Of a stretch of DNA of 54,874 nucleotides, positions 16,828 to 26,675 are shown in pieces. The stretch covers positions 1-54,874 of the forward strand of contig JAQUAG010000013.1 in assembly GCA_028687375.1 (NCBI GenBank). Direction: 5' to 3'. Source of the DNA: Arcobacteraceae bacterium. GTDB taxonomy: Bacteria > Campylobacterota > Campylobacteria > Campylobacterales > Arcobacteraceae. Under the pieces are notes generated by a model. The model was given only the letters and a program-made list of their open reading frames with translations. It had not been told where the DNA came from and ran no database searches. Every line of letters starts with the position of its first letter. Positions within the stretch are counted from its first letter, which is position 1. Made by a program: the position numbers and the translations under genes.

Positions 16828-19503
16828 TTATCTTTTTGCTTCCATTTTTTTAAGTCTTAAATATTTATATGTTTCATGGAATACTAAAATTAATATTGGG
16901 AATGGAACCAATATCCATAAATCAGCAGCTGGTATATGAGCTGTATTAAATACTTTTTGTACAGCTGGCACATTTAAGAGTGTCCATATCCAAACACTTA
17001 CTGCACCAAAAGCAAAAAGCAATCCTTTATTTGAGTTCCAACTCAAAGTCCAAATATTAAAATCCCAACTTCTCATTGTCCACATATTTGCCATCTGACT
17101 AGTAATAGCACCCAAAAGTGTCATAGTCATAGCTTGTGCTTGAAATACTGGGTTTTGTAGATCCACCGTTCCATATTGCCAACCGTGAGCTAGAAGAAAA
17201 GTGATAAAGGCAAACATAGCAGCACTCGCTTCAATAACACCTATAAAGAAATATCCTCTTTTAAAAACTTCCCAATCAAGTATTTTTTCATCTCTAGCAA
17301 CTGGTGGTCGTTTCATAATATTTTTTTCTGGTTTTTCACTTCCAAGTGCAAGACCTGGTAGCATATCCGATCCTAAGTCAATCGAGAGGATTTGGATTAC
17401 AGAGAGAGGATTTGGTATTTTGAAGAAAAATGACATCACATAAGGGACAATCTCTGGTACATTTGATGAAAGAATATACGTTACGAATTTTTTAATATTA
17501 AAATATACTGTTCGACCTTCTTCAATTGCACTTACTATTGAGTTGAAATTATCATCTAGTAAAACCATATCACTAGCTTCTTTAGCAACATCTGTTCCAC
17601 TTCCCATAGCTATACCAATATCAGCTTTTTTTAGACTTGGGGCATCATTTACACCATCACCAGTCATAGCTATAACTTCACCATTGTTTTGTAAAGCTGA
17701 TGCAATTTTTAGTTTTTGGTTACTTGCCATTCTTGCAAAGATATAAGTTTTGTCTTTTACAACCTCTTGAAGTTCTTCATCGCTCATTTTTGCAACTTCA
17801 TCGCCAGTTAAAACTCCATCAAACCGAAGTCCAATCTCTCTTCCAATGGCAGCTGCTGTGTGAGCATTGTCCCCTGTAATCATAATAGTTCTAATCCCTG
17901 CACTATAACATTTCTCTAACGCTTCTTTCACTTCAGGACGAGCAATATCCATAATAGCTGTAAGTCCAAGAAGTGTTAAATTATCCTCTTCATCTTTATC
18001 ATTTATTGCAATTGCTAAAACTCTAAAAGCACGATTTTCAAAACTTAAAAGTTCATTTTGCATCTTCTCTTTTGTAACATCATCAAACTCTTTGATTCCA
18101 TCACTATCTTGATAATGAGTTACTTTAGTAAATATTACTTCTGGAGCACCTTTTACAAGCAATACTTCTTTTCCCTCAAGTTTTACAAATGTTGACATCA
18201 TTTTTCTATCACTACTAAAAGGATTTTCTTTGATTTTTTCAAAATCAGGTTTGATATTACATTTTTTTGCGGCAGCTACAAGGGCAAGTTCAGTTGGGTC
18301 ACCCACAACTTTGTCATCTTCAATTGTAGCTCTTGAGTTAAACCATACTGTTTTTAAAAGATTTTCTAAGTGTGTCTGTGAAGTGTTTGTTTGATTGGTA
18401 AAAGTAAATTCACCAACTGCACTATATCCCCCACCACTAATTTCAACTCGTTCACCACTTGTAAGAAATATCTCTTTTAACGTCATCTCATTTTTTGTTA
18501 AAGTTCCTGTTTTATCTGTACAAATCGTACTTACACTTCCAAGTGTTTGAACAGAAGCTAGATTTTTAATAAGGGCATTTTTTTTAGCCATCCTTTGCGA
18601 TGCTAAAGACAATGACAATGTAATAGTTGGTAATAATCCCTCAGGTACATTTGCTACTATGAGTGAAAGTGCAAAAATAGCTGCTATGAGTGGACCTTTT
18701 CCTGAAAAATATCCCAAAAAGAAAAATGCAACACCAGCGACAAGAGCTAAAATAGTAAGTATTTTAGTCATTTTTTGAATCTCTTTTTCTAGTGGAGTGA
18801 GCCCTTTTTGAATATTTCCTGTAAGTGTAGCAATTTTACCAAACTCAGTTGCCATACCAATTGCTACAACGACTGCTTCCCCACTTCCATTGACTACACT
18901 TGTCCCTGCATAAACCATATTTTTAGCTTCGATACTTCTTTGTACTTTTGAAGTTGTTAGTTCTCTTCTACTTGGTTTTGATTCTCCATCAAGTGAAGAG
19001 GTGTTGATATACAATTCATTTGCTTCAATAAGTACAGCATCAGCAGCAATTTTATCTCCCTCTTCAAGTATGATAATATCTCCAGGGACTAAATTACTTG
19101 CATCTATTTGCTGGATTTTCCCATCTCTTTTTACTTTAATTATTGTTGGCATAAGTTTAAGAAGAGCATCCATCGCTTTATCAGCTTTAAAATTTTGCCA
19201 AAATGTAAATGTTGCATTGATAAGTGTAGCCCCAAATATTGCATATCCTAAGATATCGTTTCCCTCATTTGGTTGATAATAATCAGCAATAAATGCTAAT
19301 ATACCAGCAACTTCAAGTAAGATTGGGAAAAACTCAATAAATTGTTTAAAAAACTCTTTTACATAATTTTTTTTCTTTTTTTGTTCAATTAGATTTAACC
19401 CAAATTCCTCTTGTCTTTTTATTGCATCAGCTGATGACAATCCACCGTCTGATGTTCTAAAACCTTGAAATAAAAGTTCTTTCGTTAATTCAAAAGGTTT
19501 CAT
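16828..19503 (-). CDS. P2-type cation ATPase resembling Na,K-ATPase alpha subunit (P2C-like)
   Basis: 891 residues, complete. N-terminal cation-ATPase domain; SLDGES (170-175) actuator; phosphorylation site CTDKTGT with Asp330; hinge TGDGVNDAPSLKKADIG (614-630); ten TM helices. TM4 reads VANVPEGLLPT (283-293), as in Na,K- and H,K-ATPases, rather than the IPEGLPA form of Ca pumps. TM5-6 reads SSNVPEIVPY then IDLGSDMLPG, so Ser680, Asn681, Glu684, Asp709 and Asp713 line up with Na,K-ATPase ion ligands. Transport of Na+ or K+, not Ca2+, is the inference. The start overlaps the upstream UspA gene by 4 nt. Confidence 0.85.
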   Translation of the reverse strand: MKPFELTKELLFQGFRTSDGGLSSADAIKRQEEFGLNLIEQKKKKNYVKEFFKQFIEFFPILLEVAGILAFIADYYQPNEGNDILGYAIFGATLINATFTFWQNFKADKAMDALLKLMPTIIKVKRDGKIQQIDASNLVPGDIIILEEGDKIAADAVLIEANELYINTSSLDGESKPSRRELTTSKVQRSIEAKNMVYAGTSVVNGSGEAVVVAIGMATEFGKIATLTGNIQKGLTPLEKEIQKMTKILTILALVAGVAFFFLGYFSGKGPLIAAIFALSLIVANVPEGLLPTITLSLSLASQRMAKKNALIKNLASVQTLGSVSTICTDKTGTLTKNEMTLKEIFLTSGERVEISGGGYSAVGEFTFTNQTNTSQTHLENLLKTVWFNSRATIEDDKVVGDPTELALVAAAKKCNIKPDFEKIKENPFSSDRKMMSTFVKLEGKEVLLVKGAPEVIFTKVTHYQDSDGIKEFDDVTKEKMQNELLSFENRAFRVLAIAINDKDEEDNLTLLGLTAIMDIARPEVKEALEKCYSAGIRTIMITGDNAHTAAAIGREIGLRFDGVLTGDEVAKMSDEELQEVVKDKTYIFARMASNQKLKIASALQNNGEVIAMTGDGVNDAPSLKKADIGIAMGSGTDVAKEASDMVLLDDNFNSIVSAIEEGRTVYFNIKKFVTYILSSNVPEIVPYVMSFFFKIPNPLSVIQILSIDLGSDMLPGLALGSEKPEKNIMKRPPVARDEKILDWEVFKRGYFFIGVIEASAAMFAFITFLLAHGWQYGTVDLQNPVFQAQAMTMTLLGAITSQMANMWTMRSWDFNIWTLSWNSNKGLLFAFGAVSVWIWTLLNVPAVQKVFNTAHIPAADLWILVPFPILILVFHETYKYLRLKKMEAKR

Positions 19504-20306
19504 AGTTCATCCTTAAATGGGATAAAATAGATTGTATTGATCATTGGTTTGTCAAATAAAATATCAATAGGGTGTTTCCAAAAAAATTCTTTTTCATGAT
19601 GCCCACCCATAATAATCAAATCATAGCCATGTTTTGCTATATGGGCTTGAACTGTTTCATCTTCAGTAAAAGCATAATCATGTTTTATAGCAAATTTGAA
19701 ATTCATCATTTTTGCAACTCTTAAATAATGTCTTAGATTAAATATTACACTTTGAAGTTTTGTCTTGATATTTTCAATTGTTACTGAAGCCATATTCATT
19801 TTAGATATTTTATCTACAGAATAGATCTCAGCTTTTGCACTGTAGGCTAATGAAAATGTTGAGAATAAAGTAAATTTTTTAACTGAAAGTTTTGAAGCTC
19901 TTATTGGCATAACTATTTTATCTACACTATAAGCTCTTCCAATTTTTACAACTTTAACAACTGCAATATCAACTTTAATCTTTTTCTTTAAAATCTCAGT
20001 TAAAAATGATTTATCGTATATCGATTTATTTTGCATTGTTGAACAAAATAACATATCAATATCTTTAGCTTCAATGTATTGTTTTAATTGTAAAAGATTT
20101 TCAAAAATAAGAAAATTATTTTCTATCTCATAAGAGTTACTTAAATCTTGTATATCTTTTAGGCTATTTTCTACATCATATGGATCTTCTTGATCTATAA
20201 CATATGCTAAAGTAAAACTTAGATTTAATTGTTTTGCATACTCTAGAGCGTATATTGCTGTTGTATGAGAAGTTAAAGAGCCATTGACTAAAGTTATTGT
20301 TTTCAT
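19500..20306 (-). CDS. tandem UspA-like universal stress protein
   Basis: 268 residues, read as two Usp-fold halves: strands at MKTITLVNGS and VDKIVMPIRASKLSVKKF start each half, and the C-terminal HGYDLIIMGGHHEKEFFW resembles the Usp G-2x-G-9x-G nucleotide loop, of which MGGHH is the first part. The gene is first in an operon and overlaps the ATPase start by 4 nt (ATGA at 19503-19500), strong evidence for coupling. A Usp could gate the pump according to ATP or stress; that is inference. Confidence 0.75.
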   Translation of the reverse strand: MKTITLVNGSLTSHTTAIYALEYAKQLNLSFTLAYVIDQEDPYDVENSLKDIQDLSNSYEIENNFLIFENLLQLKQYIEAKDIDMLFCSTMQNKSIYDKSFLTEILKKKIKVDIAVVKVVKIGRAYSVDKIVMPIRASKLSVKKFTLFSTFSLAYSAKAEIYSVDKISKMNMASVTIENIKTKLQSVIFNLRHYLRVAKMMNFKFAIKHDYAFTEDETVQAHIAKHGYDLIIMGGHHEKEFFWKHPIDILFDKPMINTIYFIPFKDEL

Positions 20307-20428
20307 GAGAAATCCTTAGCTATTTTCGTGATTGTACTCTTTTTGATTTGATAATGATATTAGAATTCTCATTTTCTTTGTATGACTTCAATTATTGTAT
20401 TTGCTAACATAATAAAGTTTCTATTGGT

Positions 20429-20434
20429 TATAAT
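20429..20434 (+). promoter_or_regulatory. -10 box of the thioredoxin/TolC/adaptor operon
   Basis: A perfect TATAAT 30 nt upstream of the thioredoxin ATG; AAAAAGGAAAA provides the SD. No clear -35. Confidence 0.5.
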
Positions 20435-20464
20435 TTTTTCAAATAAAACAAAAAGGAAAACAAG

Positions 20465-20965
20465 ATGTTAAAATTGATACTTTCGGTACTTTTATTTGCA
20501 AATATTTTATTTGCACAAAGTAGTAGTGATTTTTTTGATTTCTCTTCAGACAATTTAAAAGAGGATTTACAAACAGCCAAAGAGGAGGGGAAAAAGGGAA
20601 TTTTTATCTTTTTTGGAATGGATGATTGCCCATTTTGTCACAAAATGAAGATGAATGTTTTAAATAAACCAGAGGTTATTAAATTTTACAAAAAGAACTT
20701 TTTGAGTTTTGAAATCGATGTCAATGGAAATATAGAAACTCATAATTTTGATGGAAAAGCGATTAGCCATAAAAATTTTGCCAATAAACATCAAGTAAGA
20801 GCAACACCAGCTTTAATCTTTTTTGACCTTGATGGAAATAAAATTTTTACACGACCAGGGTATTCAAATCTTGAAGAATTTATGTTGCTTGGGGATTTTA
20901 TAGCAACAAAAAAATATAAAACTGACAACTTTGTCAAATATAAAAGAGAGATGTTAAGCAAATAG
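20465..20965 (+). CDS. periplasmic thioredoxin-fold protein
   Basis: 166 residues with a signal peptide (1-18) and a thioredoxin fold: GIFIFFGMDDCPFCHKMKMNV carries the CPFC redox pair, and VRATPALIFFD the cis-proline. It resembles SoxW/DsbD-gamma-like periplasmic reductases. It starts an operon with an outer-membrane TolC-family gene directly at the next base and an adaptor. The redox role in this operon is not clear; it may reduce a disulfide or haem-binding site in the envelope. Confidence 0.8.
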   Translation: MLKLILSVLLFANILFAQSSSDFFDFSSDNLKEDLQTAKEEGKKGIFIFFGMDDCPFCHKMKMNVLNKPEVIKFYKKNFLSFEIDVNGNIETHNFDGKAISHKNFANKHQVRATPALIFFDLDGNKIFTRPGYSNLEEFMLLGDFIATKKYKTDNFVKYKREMLSK

Positions 20966-22225
20966 ATGAAAACAACACTATTTTATAAATTTATTTTATT
21001 GGGTTCTTTGGGGCTCTCTTTGGTAGCTAGTGATGATGAAAATTATCTTACCCTAGAAAGGGTGATTGAACTATCAAAAACTAACCATTTTGAACAAAAA
21101 GAGATTTTGGAAGATATTAATCTTGAAGAGTTAAACTTAAAAAAACTCAAAAATAGTTTTTATCCAGAGCTCTATTTTGATGGGCAACTTGGAAGAGAAA
21201 GAAATCTTGAAAAAGTTGAAAATGATACTTTTGGATATATTGTTTGGAAAAATAAACTTTATGATAGTAATGATGGGCTAGAGGAAGATAGTTTCAAACA
21301 AAACAAAAAAAATAAAGATTTTTTACTCAAACTCTCACAAGAGGAGAGAAAAATATCTGTAATGAAAACTTTTTTTGATACAAATTTAGCTTCATTATAC
21401 CATCAATATCTCCTTGAACAACTAGCAATGGATGCAATTTATCATAATCGTGCAAAAGATTTTTATCCTACAGGGAGAATCTCTGATGTTGAAGTTTTAG
21501 AGAAAGAGACAAATATGCTTTTGGCATCTGCTAAAAATTTTAATGCTGAGGAGAGTATCTATAATAACAAGTCACGACTTGCCACTCTTTTAGATATGGA
21601 TGTAAAAAAACTTCCAGAGATTCAAAGACCAAAGTTAAAATCATATTTAGAAAGAGAGATTCCACAAAATAGTAAACTTTTAGAACTTGCTATCAAAAAT
21701 GATTTAAAGTTACAACAACTAACTGATAAATTGGAATATCTTAATCGTAAAGCAAAAGCTTTAAAAGGAAATTTTGATTTTCAAGTTGGAACAATTGCTA
21801 TGATTGGAAATGAGCCTCAAAAAACACTTGAAGATGAAAATAATAGATGGGAAGCAAGGGTAACTTTACGAGTACCTCTTTATGATAAAGAAAAAAATGT
21901 AAATGAGATTCAAAAAGTTCAAATAGAAAGAAATAAAGTGCAAGTAAGTATCGACAAATATAAATCTGAACTCTCTCAAAAGATTGATGAAATTGTTTCA
22001 AAACTCACTTACTTAGGGAAATTGAATAAAGCGTATAAAACACAGTTTGATTATAGAAATCTTTATTTAGAAAAGTCAAGAACTGCTTATGAACTTGATC
22101 GTCAAAGTGATTTAGGGGATGCTATGGTACAGCTTTCTAAAGCTGAATATGAACTAGAAAAAAATCGTTATGAATATGTCATAACTTATGAAACATTGAA
22201 TTTAATAGTAGGGGAAACATTATGA
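20966..22225 (+). CDS. TolC-family outer membrane protein
   Basis: 419 residues. Signal peptide (1-22), then the TolC-family repeat of long helices with YLTLERVIELSKTNH and NSFYPELYFDGQLG typical of the first repeat. Heptad-rich coiled coils dominate 70-400. The start codon adjoins the thioredoxin stop and the end overlaps the adaptor by 4 nt (ATGA at 22222-22225). Acts as an outer-membrane channel of an exporter whose inner-membrane pump is not in this operon. Confidence 0.8.
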   Translation: MKTTLFYKFILLGSLGLSLVASDDENYLTLERVIELSKTNHFEQKEILEDINLEELNLKKLKNSFYPELYFDGQLGRERNLEKVENDTFGYIVWKNKLYDSNDGLEEDSFKQNKKNKDFLLKLSQEERKISVMKTFFDTNLASLYHQYLLEQLAMDAIYHNRAKDFYPTGRISDVEVLEKETNMLLASAKNFNAEESIYNNKSRLATLLDMDVKKLPEIQRPKLKSYLEREIPQNSKLLELAIKNDLKLQQLTDKLEYLNRKAKALKGNFDFQVGTIAMIGNEPQKTLEDENNRWEARVTLRVPLYDKEKNVNEIQKVQIERNKVQVSIDKYKSELSQKIDEIVSKLTYLGKLNKAYKTQFDYRNLYLEKSRTAYELDRQSDLGDAMVQLSKAEYELEKNRYEYVITYETLNLIVGETL

Positions 22226-22716
22226 AAAAAATACCATTTATAGTAGCAAGTGTGGTGTGTGCTACAACATTTTCTTTTGGAGAGGTTCTTGAGATTTACC
22301 CCCAAATAGCAGGGGAGATAGTCTCTCAAGCAAAACAAAACCAAAGCTTTAAAAAAGGGGATGTTTTAGTCTCTTTTGATGCTAGACAAATTGAACTGAA
22401 AATTACCCAATTTGAAGGTGTAGTGAAGCTTAAAAAAACACTTTTAGATGATGCTTTAAAGATTTTAAATGAAAATACAACCCTTTATGAAAGTACAGTT
22501 GCTGCAAAAAGAGATGTTGATATGGCTCAACTTGAGTACGATAAAGCAAAATCTTTATACGATATAGAAGTGGCTAATTTAGAGTACTACAAATTAGAAA
22601 AAGAGAAATACACTATAAAAGCACCTTTTGCTGGAGTTGTAAAAGATGTCCCAAATCATCTTAATGTAACAAACCTTAATCAACCAAAAGTTCTTTTGGT
22701 AATAGAGAGTAAATAA
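22222..22716 (+). CDS. short periplasmic adaptor (HlyD/MFP-like)
   Basis: 164 residues, about half the size of usual MFPs. Signal peptide (1-20), first lipoyl half YPQIAGEIVSQAKQNQSFKKGDVLVSFD, a coiled coil (about 60-130), and the second lipoyl half YTIKAPFAGVVKDVPNHLNVT. The beta-barrel and membrane-proximal domains are missing, so it ends soon after the lipoyl fold. Last gene of the thioredoxin/TolC operon. No pump gene follows; the next genes are on the other strand. Confidence 0.7.
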   Translation: MKKIPFIVASVVCATTFSFGEVLEIYPQIAGEIVSQAKQNQSFKKGDVLVSFDARQIELKITQFEGVVKLKKTLLDDALKILNENTTLYESTVAAKRDVDMAQLEYDKAKSLYDIEVANLEYYKLEKEKYTIKAPFAGVVKDVPNHLNVTNLNQPKVLLVIESK

Positions 22717-22717
22717 C

Positions 22718-23098
22718 CTATTTTTCTGTCACCAAAGATAAATTTGAGAGGTTATTGAATTGTAAAATATCAAGAAGTTCGACAACTTTTTGGTATGGAA
22801 CAGATTTATCAATCTTAACTGTTATAGCCTCTTGTTTATTTGCAATTACTTCAAGTTTCTCTTGCAGTTTAAGAAAATCAATCTTTTCACCATTATAAGC
22901 GATGTTATTTTGATTTAGCTCGATTGATACCATAGTTTTATTTACCATTGTAGAAGATTTTGCCCCTTGCGGAAGGGTGAGGTTGAGTGCAAAATTCTCT
23001 TTTTTAAAAGATGAACTTACTATAAAAAAGATGATTAAGATAAACACCACATCGATAAGTGGAGTCAAATCAAGTGTGAGGGGTTCTCTTCTTTTCAT
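22718..23098 (-). CDS. exbD: ExbD/TolR-family biopolymer transport protein
   Basis: 126 residues. LTPLIDVVFILIIFFIVSSSF is the single TM helix with its conserved Asp (LIDVVF), which forms the proton path with ExbB. A periplasmic domain follows. Overlaps exbB by 4 nt, last gene of tonB-exbB-exbD. The complex uses proton motive force to energise TonB-dependent outer-membrane receptors, which are not in this window. Confidence 0.88.
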   Translation of the reverse strand: MKRREPLTLDLTPLIDVVFILIIFFIVSSSFKKENFALNLTLPQGAKSSTMVNKTMVSIELNQNNIAYNGEKIDFLKLQEKLEVIANKQEAITVKIDKSVPYQKVVELLDILQFNNLSNLSLVTEK

Positions 23099-23586
23099 AA
23101 TTTACTAAGCACTTCACTCTTTAAAGTTATCTCCATATTGTCTAGTGTACCTATAAAGTAATTATAAAAAATATAGTGAGGGATTGAGACAATAAGTCCA
23201 ACAATAGTGGTAATAAGTGCTAAAGAGATACCACCTGAAAAATTCATAGGATCGTCAAGTCCCACTTTACTAATCACATCAAATGATGTAAATATCCCTA
23301 AAACTGTCCCAAGAAGTCCAAGAAGTGGCGATATTGTTGCTATTATTTTAATGGTATTAAGACCAAATTCTAATTTTTTAATCTCTTGTTGGATTATCAT
23401 CTCAAGTAGATCTTCGTGGTTGTTTTTTATTTTTGCAAAAATTACATTTATTGTTGTTTGGATATCTTTTTTGAAATTGTAAAGATTAAAAAGTTCCATA
23501 AAAATAATTGTAAACCCTACAATATTAAGAGCGATAAGTATATAAACTATCATCCCACCTTTTTCTAAAAATTGTAATATATCCAT
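23095..23586 (-). CDS. exbB: ExbB/TolQ-family proton channel protein
   Basis: 163 residues, the compact epsilonproteobacterial form. Three TM helices; the conserved ISPLLGLLGTVLGIFTSF segment (TM2) and ISLALITTIVGLIVSIPHY (TM3) match MotA/TolQ/ExbB. Between tonB and exbD. Confidence 0.88.
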   Translation of the reverse strand: MDILQFLEKGGMIVYILIALNIVGFTIIFMELFNLYNFKKDIQTTINVIFAKIKNNHEDLLEMIIQQEIKKLEFGLNTIKIIATISPLLGLLGTVLGIFTSFDVISKVGLDDPMNFSGGISLALITTIVGLIVSIPHYIFYNYFIGTLDNMEITLKSEVLSKL

Positions 23587-23602
23587 AATTTATTTTCCTT
23601 GT

Positions 23603-24352
23603 TTAAATGAGTTCGTATTTTACATAAATTCTAATAATTGTTGGCTTGTCAGGGCGAGGATAATCCCTATAAGCTTGATTGATTGTTTCAACTGAATTAT
23701 CATCTAATATATAGTATTTTGAACTTTTAATAATTTTTGGTTCTGTTATTTTTCCGTTTGGATGGAGGATGAACTCTACGACATTTATCCCGCTTTGTTT
23801 TGCTTGAACAGCGATATAGGGATAGATAAGAAATCTTTGGGTGATTTTTCCTATATCTTTGAGGTTTTTGATAAGATAAACTTTTGTTTCTTCTGGGAAG
23901 CTATCAAAATCATCTTTATAAAGCTCCAGATAGCTTTTGGTAATTTTATCGATATTTTCTTCTATTTTTTTGCTTTCAGGTGCTTTTATCTCTTGTATTG
24001 GCTCTTTTGCTATTGGCTTTGACATTGTCTTTTCTACAACTTTAGGTTGATCTTTTTGAACTATTTTAGGAGGTAATTCAAAAGTTTTTACCTCTTTTGG
24101 AAGCTCTATAATTTTTGGTGTATTTTGTGGTGGAGTGATTTTTTCTTTAAAAATCTCTTTGATTGGTTTATCTCTTTGAATCTTTTTTGGAGTTTCTATT
24201 TGTTTATTTGGAAGAAGTTTTACATAGTTGATATGAGTTTTAGAAAGTTTTTGATTTTCTACTGTTGGTGCATCTTTTTTGTGATAGGTTAAATAAAAAA
24301 ATGTAGCTAAATGAAGTGCGACGGATATAAATAAAGCTACTAATATCCTCAT
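23603..24352 (-). CDS. tonB: TonB energy-transducing protein
   Basis: 249 residues. N-terminal TM helix (2-21) with His14 in the position of the conserved TonB His (ALHLATFF), a Lys/Pro/Glu-rich spanning region of about 110 residues and a C-terminal TonB domain (SGINVVEFILHPNGKITEPKIIKSS). First gene of the operon. Confidence 0.85.
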   Translation of the reverse strand: MRILVALFISVALHLATFFYLTYHKKDAPTVENQKLSKTHINYVKLLPNKQIETPKKIQRDKPIKEIFKEKITPPQNTPKIIELPKEVKTFELPPKIVQKDQPKVVEKTMSKPIAKEPIQEIKAPESKKIEENIDKITKSYLELYKDDFDSFPEETKVYLIKNLKDIGKITQRFLIYPYIAVQAKQSGINVVEFILHPNGKITEPKIIKSSKYYILDDNSVETINQAYRDYPRPDKPTIIRIYVKYELI

Positions 24353-24376
24353 AATCGCACTTTTAAAAACTATAAG

Positions 24377-24730
<354 letters not shown>

Positions 24731-24737
24731 TTAAAAA

Positions 24738-25913
24738 TTAAAATGCTCGTTTAAATTCTGGGTATGCTTCCACACCACATTCATTGACATCAAGTCCCTC
24801 AAGTTCTACATCATGTTTTGCTCTAAGAGGTATGATTTTATTGAGTACAAATAATACAACATAACTACTTACAAAAGCAAAAATTCCAATAACAACAACC
24901 CCTTTTAGTTGGTCTAAAAAAAGTTTATCTGTAAATATTCCAACAGCTAAAGTTCCCCAAATACCATTTACAAGATGAACTGACAATGCACCTACTGGAT
25001 CATCAAGTTGAAATTTATCAAAAAATGGAACAGCAAAAACAACTAAAACTCCACCAATTGCACCAACAATAATTGGTTGATAAATATTGTAAAGATCAGG
25101 TCCAGCGGTAATTGCTACAAGTCCACCTAAAGCACCATTTAAAATCATAGTGATATCCAGTTTTTTATATTTTAAAAGCATCAATCCACCAGCTACAATA
25201 GCACCTATAAGTCCAGCTGTATTTGTATTCAATATTGTAAGAGCAACAGCATCAGCTCCCTCTTTAGAAGCAATGTTTCCAACACTTCCCCCATTAAATC
25301 CAAACCAACCAATCCAAAGTAAAAATGCACCAAGTGTAAGAAGTGGGATATTTGAAGCAGGAATAACTCTTACGATTCCTTCTTTTGTGTATCTTCCTTT
25401 TCTAGCACCTATGATAAAAATAGCTGCTAGTAGTGCCCAACCACCTGTTGAGTGAATAACTGTGCTTCCAGCTAAATCGTACATATTAAGGTCAAAGATA
25501 GTATCTTTTAACATATCACTTCCCCAAGTCCAATTGACAATTAAAGGGTAAACGATACTAGCCATGATTACCGTAAAAAATGTCAATGGGATAATTTTAG
25601 CTCTCTCACTTACCCCTCCACTCATAATATTGACAACTTTTCCAACAAATGCCATTTGGAAAAGAAGTGCCGCCCATTTGCTCATCGTTTCACTTCCAAA
25701 ATCACCAAATGCAATATGATATCCAATAAGTAAAAACCCCATCGATGCAAAAGCATAAATCATAGTGTTCATGGTTAAGACAGCTGTAACATTTTTTGTT
25801 CGAACAATTCCAGCTTCAAGCATCGCAAATCCTGGAACCATAAAAATAATCAACACAAATGAGAATAATACATACAGTGTATTGATTATATAAGCGACAT
25901 TTTCATCCATCAA
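24738..25913 (-). CDS. amtB: ammonium transporter AmtB
   Basis: 391 residues, 11 TM segments. The twin histidines lie in VIHSTGGWALLAA and SVHLVNGIWGTLAVG, and MLEAGIVRTKNV plus GWFGFNGGS are standard Amt signatures. Conducts ammonium into the cell; gated by GlnK encoded just downstream. A perfect -10 TATAAT sits 29 nt upstream, separating it from the PAS gene. Confidence 0.93.
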   Translation of the reverse strand: MMDENVAYIINTLYVLFSFVLIIFMVPGFAMLEAGIVRTKNVTAVLTMNTMIYAFASMGFLLIGYHIAFGDFGSETMSKWAALLFQMAFVGKVVNIMSGGVSERAKIIPLTFFTVIMASIVYPLIVNWTWGSDMLKDTIFDLNMYDLAGSTVIHSTGGWALLAAIFIIGARKGRYTKEGIVRVIPASNIPLLTLGAFLLWIGWFGFNGGSVGNIASKEGADAVALTILNTNTAGLIGAIVAGGLMLLKYKKLDITMILNGALGGLVAITAGPDLYNIYQPIIVGAIGGVLVVFAVPFFDKFQLDDPVGALSVHLVNGIWGTLAVGIFTDKLFLDQLKGVVVIGIFAFVSSYVVLFVLNKIIPLRAKHDVELEGLDVNECGVEAYPEFKRAF

Positions 25914-25941
25914 ATTCTCCTTAATTTAACTAAATTCTATT

Positions 25942-25947
25942 ATTATA
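25942..25947 (-). promoter_or_regulatory. -10 box for amtB-glnK
   Basis: TATAAT on the minus strand (25947 to 25942), transcription expected near 25935. I saw no sigma-54 -24/-12 (GG-N10-GC) pair here. Confidence 0.5.
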
Positions 25948-25988
25948 GTCTTTTTAAGAAGGATTTTAAGATTTAAAATGGTTATTTT

Positions 25989-26675
25989 TTATACAATTAA
26001 TGGAAGTTCAACTTTAATTATTTGATTTTTATGGGAAAGATTTATAATTCCATTTCTATTTATATGCGTTGTAAGTGGTGTAAATCTAAGCTTTTCATTT
26101 GCTATGAAATCAATAGAGATAATTTTATATTTTTTAGTATTTATCACCTCATATTCACCTGTTTTTATTGAAACTTTGAGAGTGATTTTATTTTGATCTT
26201 TAAGTTGCTCGAAAACATTATTGATACAAAGTAAAAAATCGTTTACATTGAGTTTAATTAAAGGGATAGAAACATCATAAATCTCCTCAATAATAAGATT
26301 GCACCCAAGGAGCGTTGTACTTTTTGAAAGCTCAATAAGTGTAAAAATATTTGTCTCTTTGAGATTATTATCATCAAGTTTTGTTAACTTAGAGCTATTT
26401 ACCTCTTTATAAAGTCTTAAAATAATCTCATCATCACTAATATAACCAACTAATATCGCATAAAATGATTGTTTTTCATAAGTGATATTTATAAATTCTC
26501 TTTTAAATCCAAAAGTTTTACTCGCATATGAAACAGTTAAATCAAAAAGTTCTTTTGCAGAAGCAAAATTGAGTAAAAATTCAGCTTCCTTATTGAAGTT
26601 TTTTATCTTTCCATCTCCATCAAAAAGGATAAAAGGGTTTAAATCGTATTCTAGTACCTCTTCATATATTGTCAT
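25989..26675 (-). CDS. PAS-domain protein with degenerate kinase-like region
   Basis: 228 residues. The N-terminal 90 residues look like a PAS domain (NPFILFDGDGKIKNFNKEAEFLLNF). The rest has the spacing of a histidine kinase dimerisation/ATPase region, but no phospho-accepting His-Glu motif and no N or G boxes that would bind ATP. Probably a signal-input partner of the adjoining NtrC-like protein. Its start overlaps that gene's stop by one base (TAATG), so the two are translationally coupled. Function by position only. Confidence 0.55.
   Translation of the reverse strand: MTIYEEVLEYDLNPFILFDGDGKIKNFNKEAEFLLNFASAKELFDLTVSYASKTFGFKREFINITYEKQSFYAILVGYISDDEIILRLYKEVNSSKLTKLDDNNLKETNIFTLIELSKSTTLLGCNLIIEEIYDVSIPLIKLNVNDFLLCINNVFEQLKDQNKITLKVSIKTGEYEVINTKKYKIISIDFIANEKLRFTPLTTHINRNGIINLSHKNQIIKVELPLIV

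Noticed and set aside
25914-25988. Sigma-54 promoter for amtB-glnK
   Set aside because: No GG-N10-GC pair is present; a sigma-70-type TATAAT fits better.
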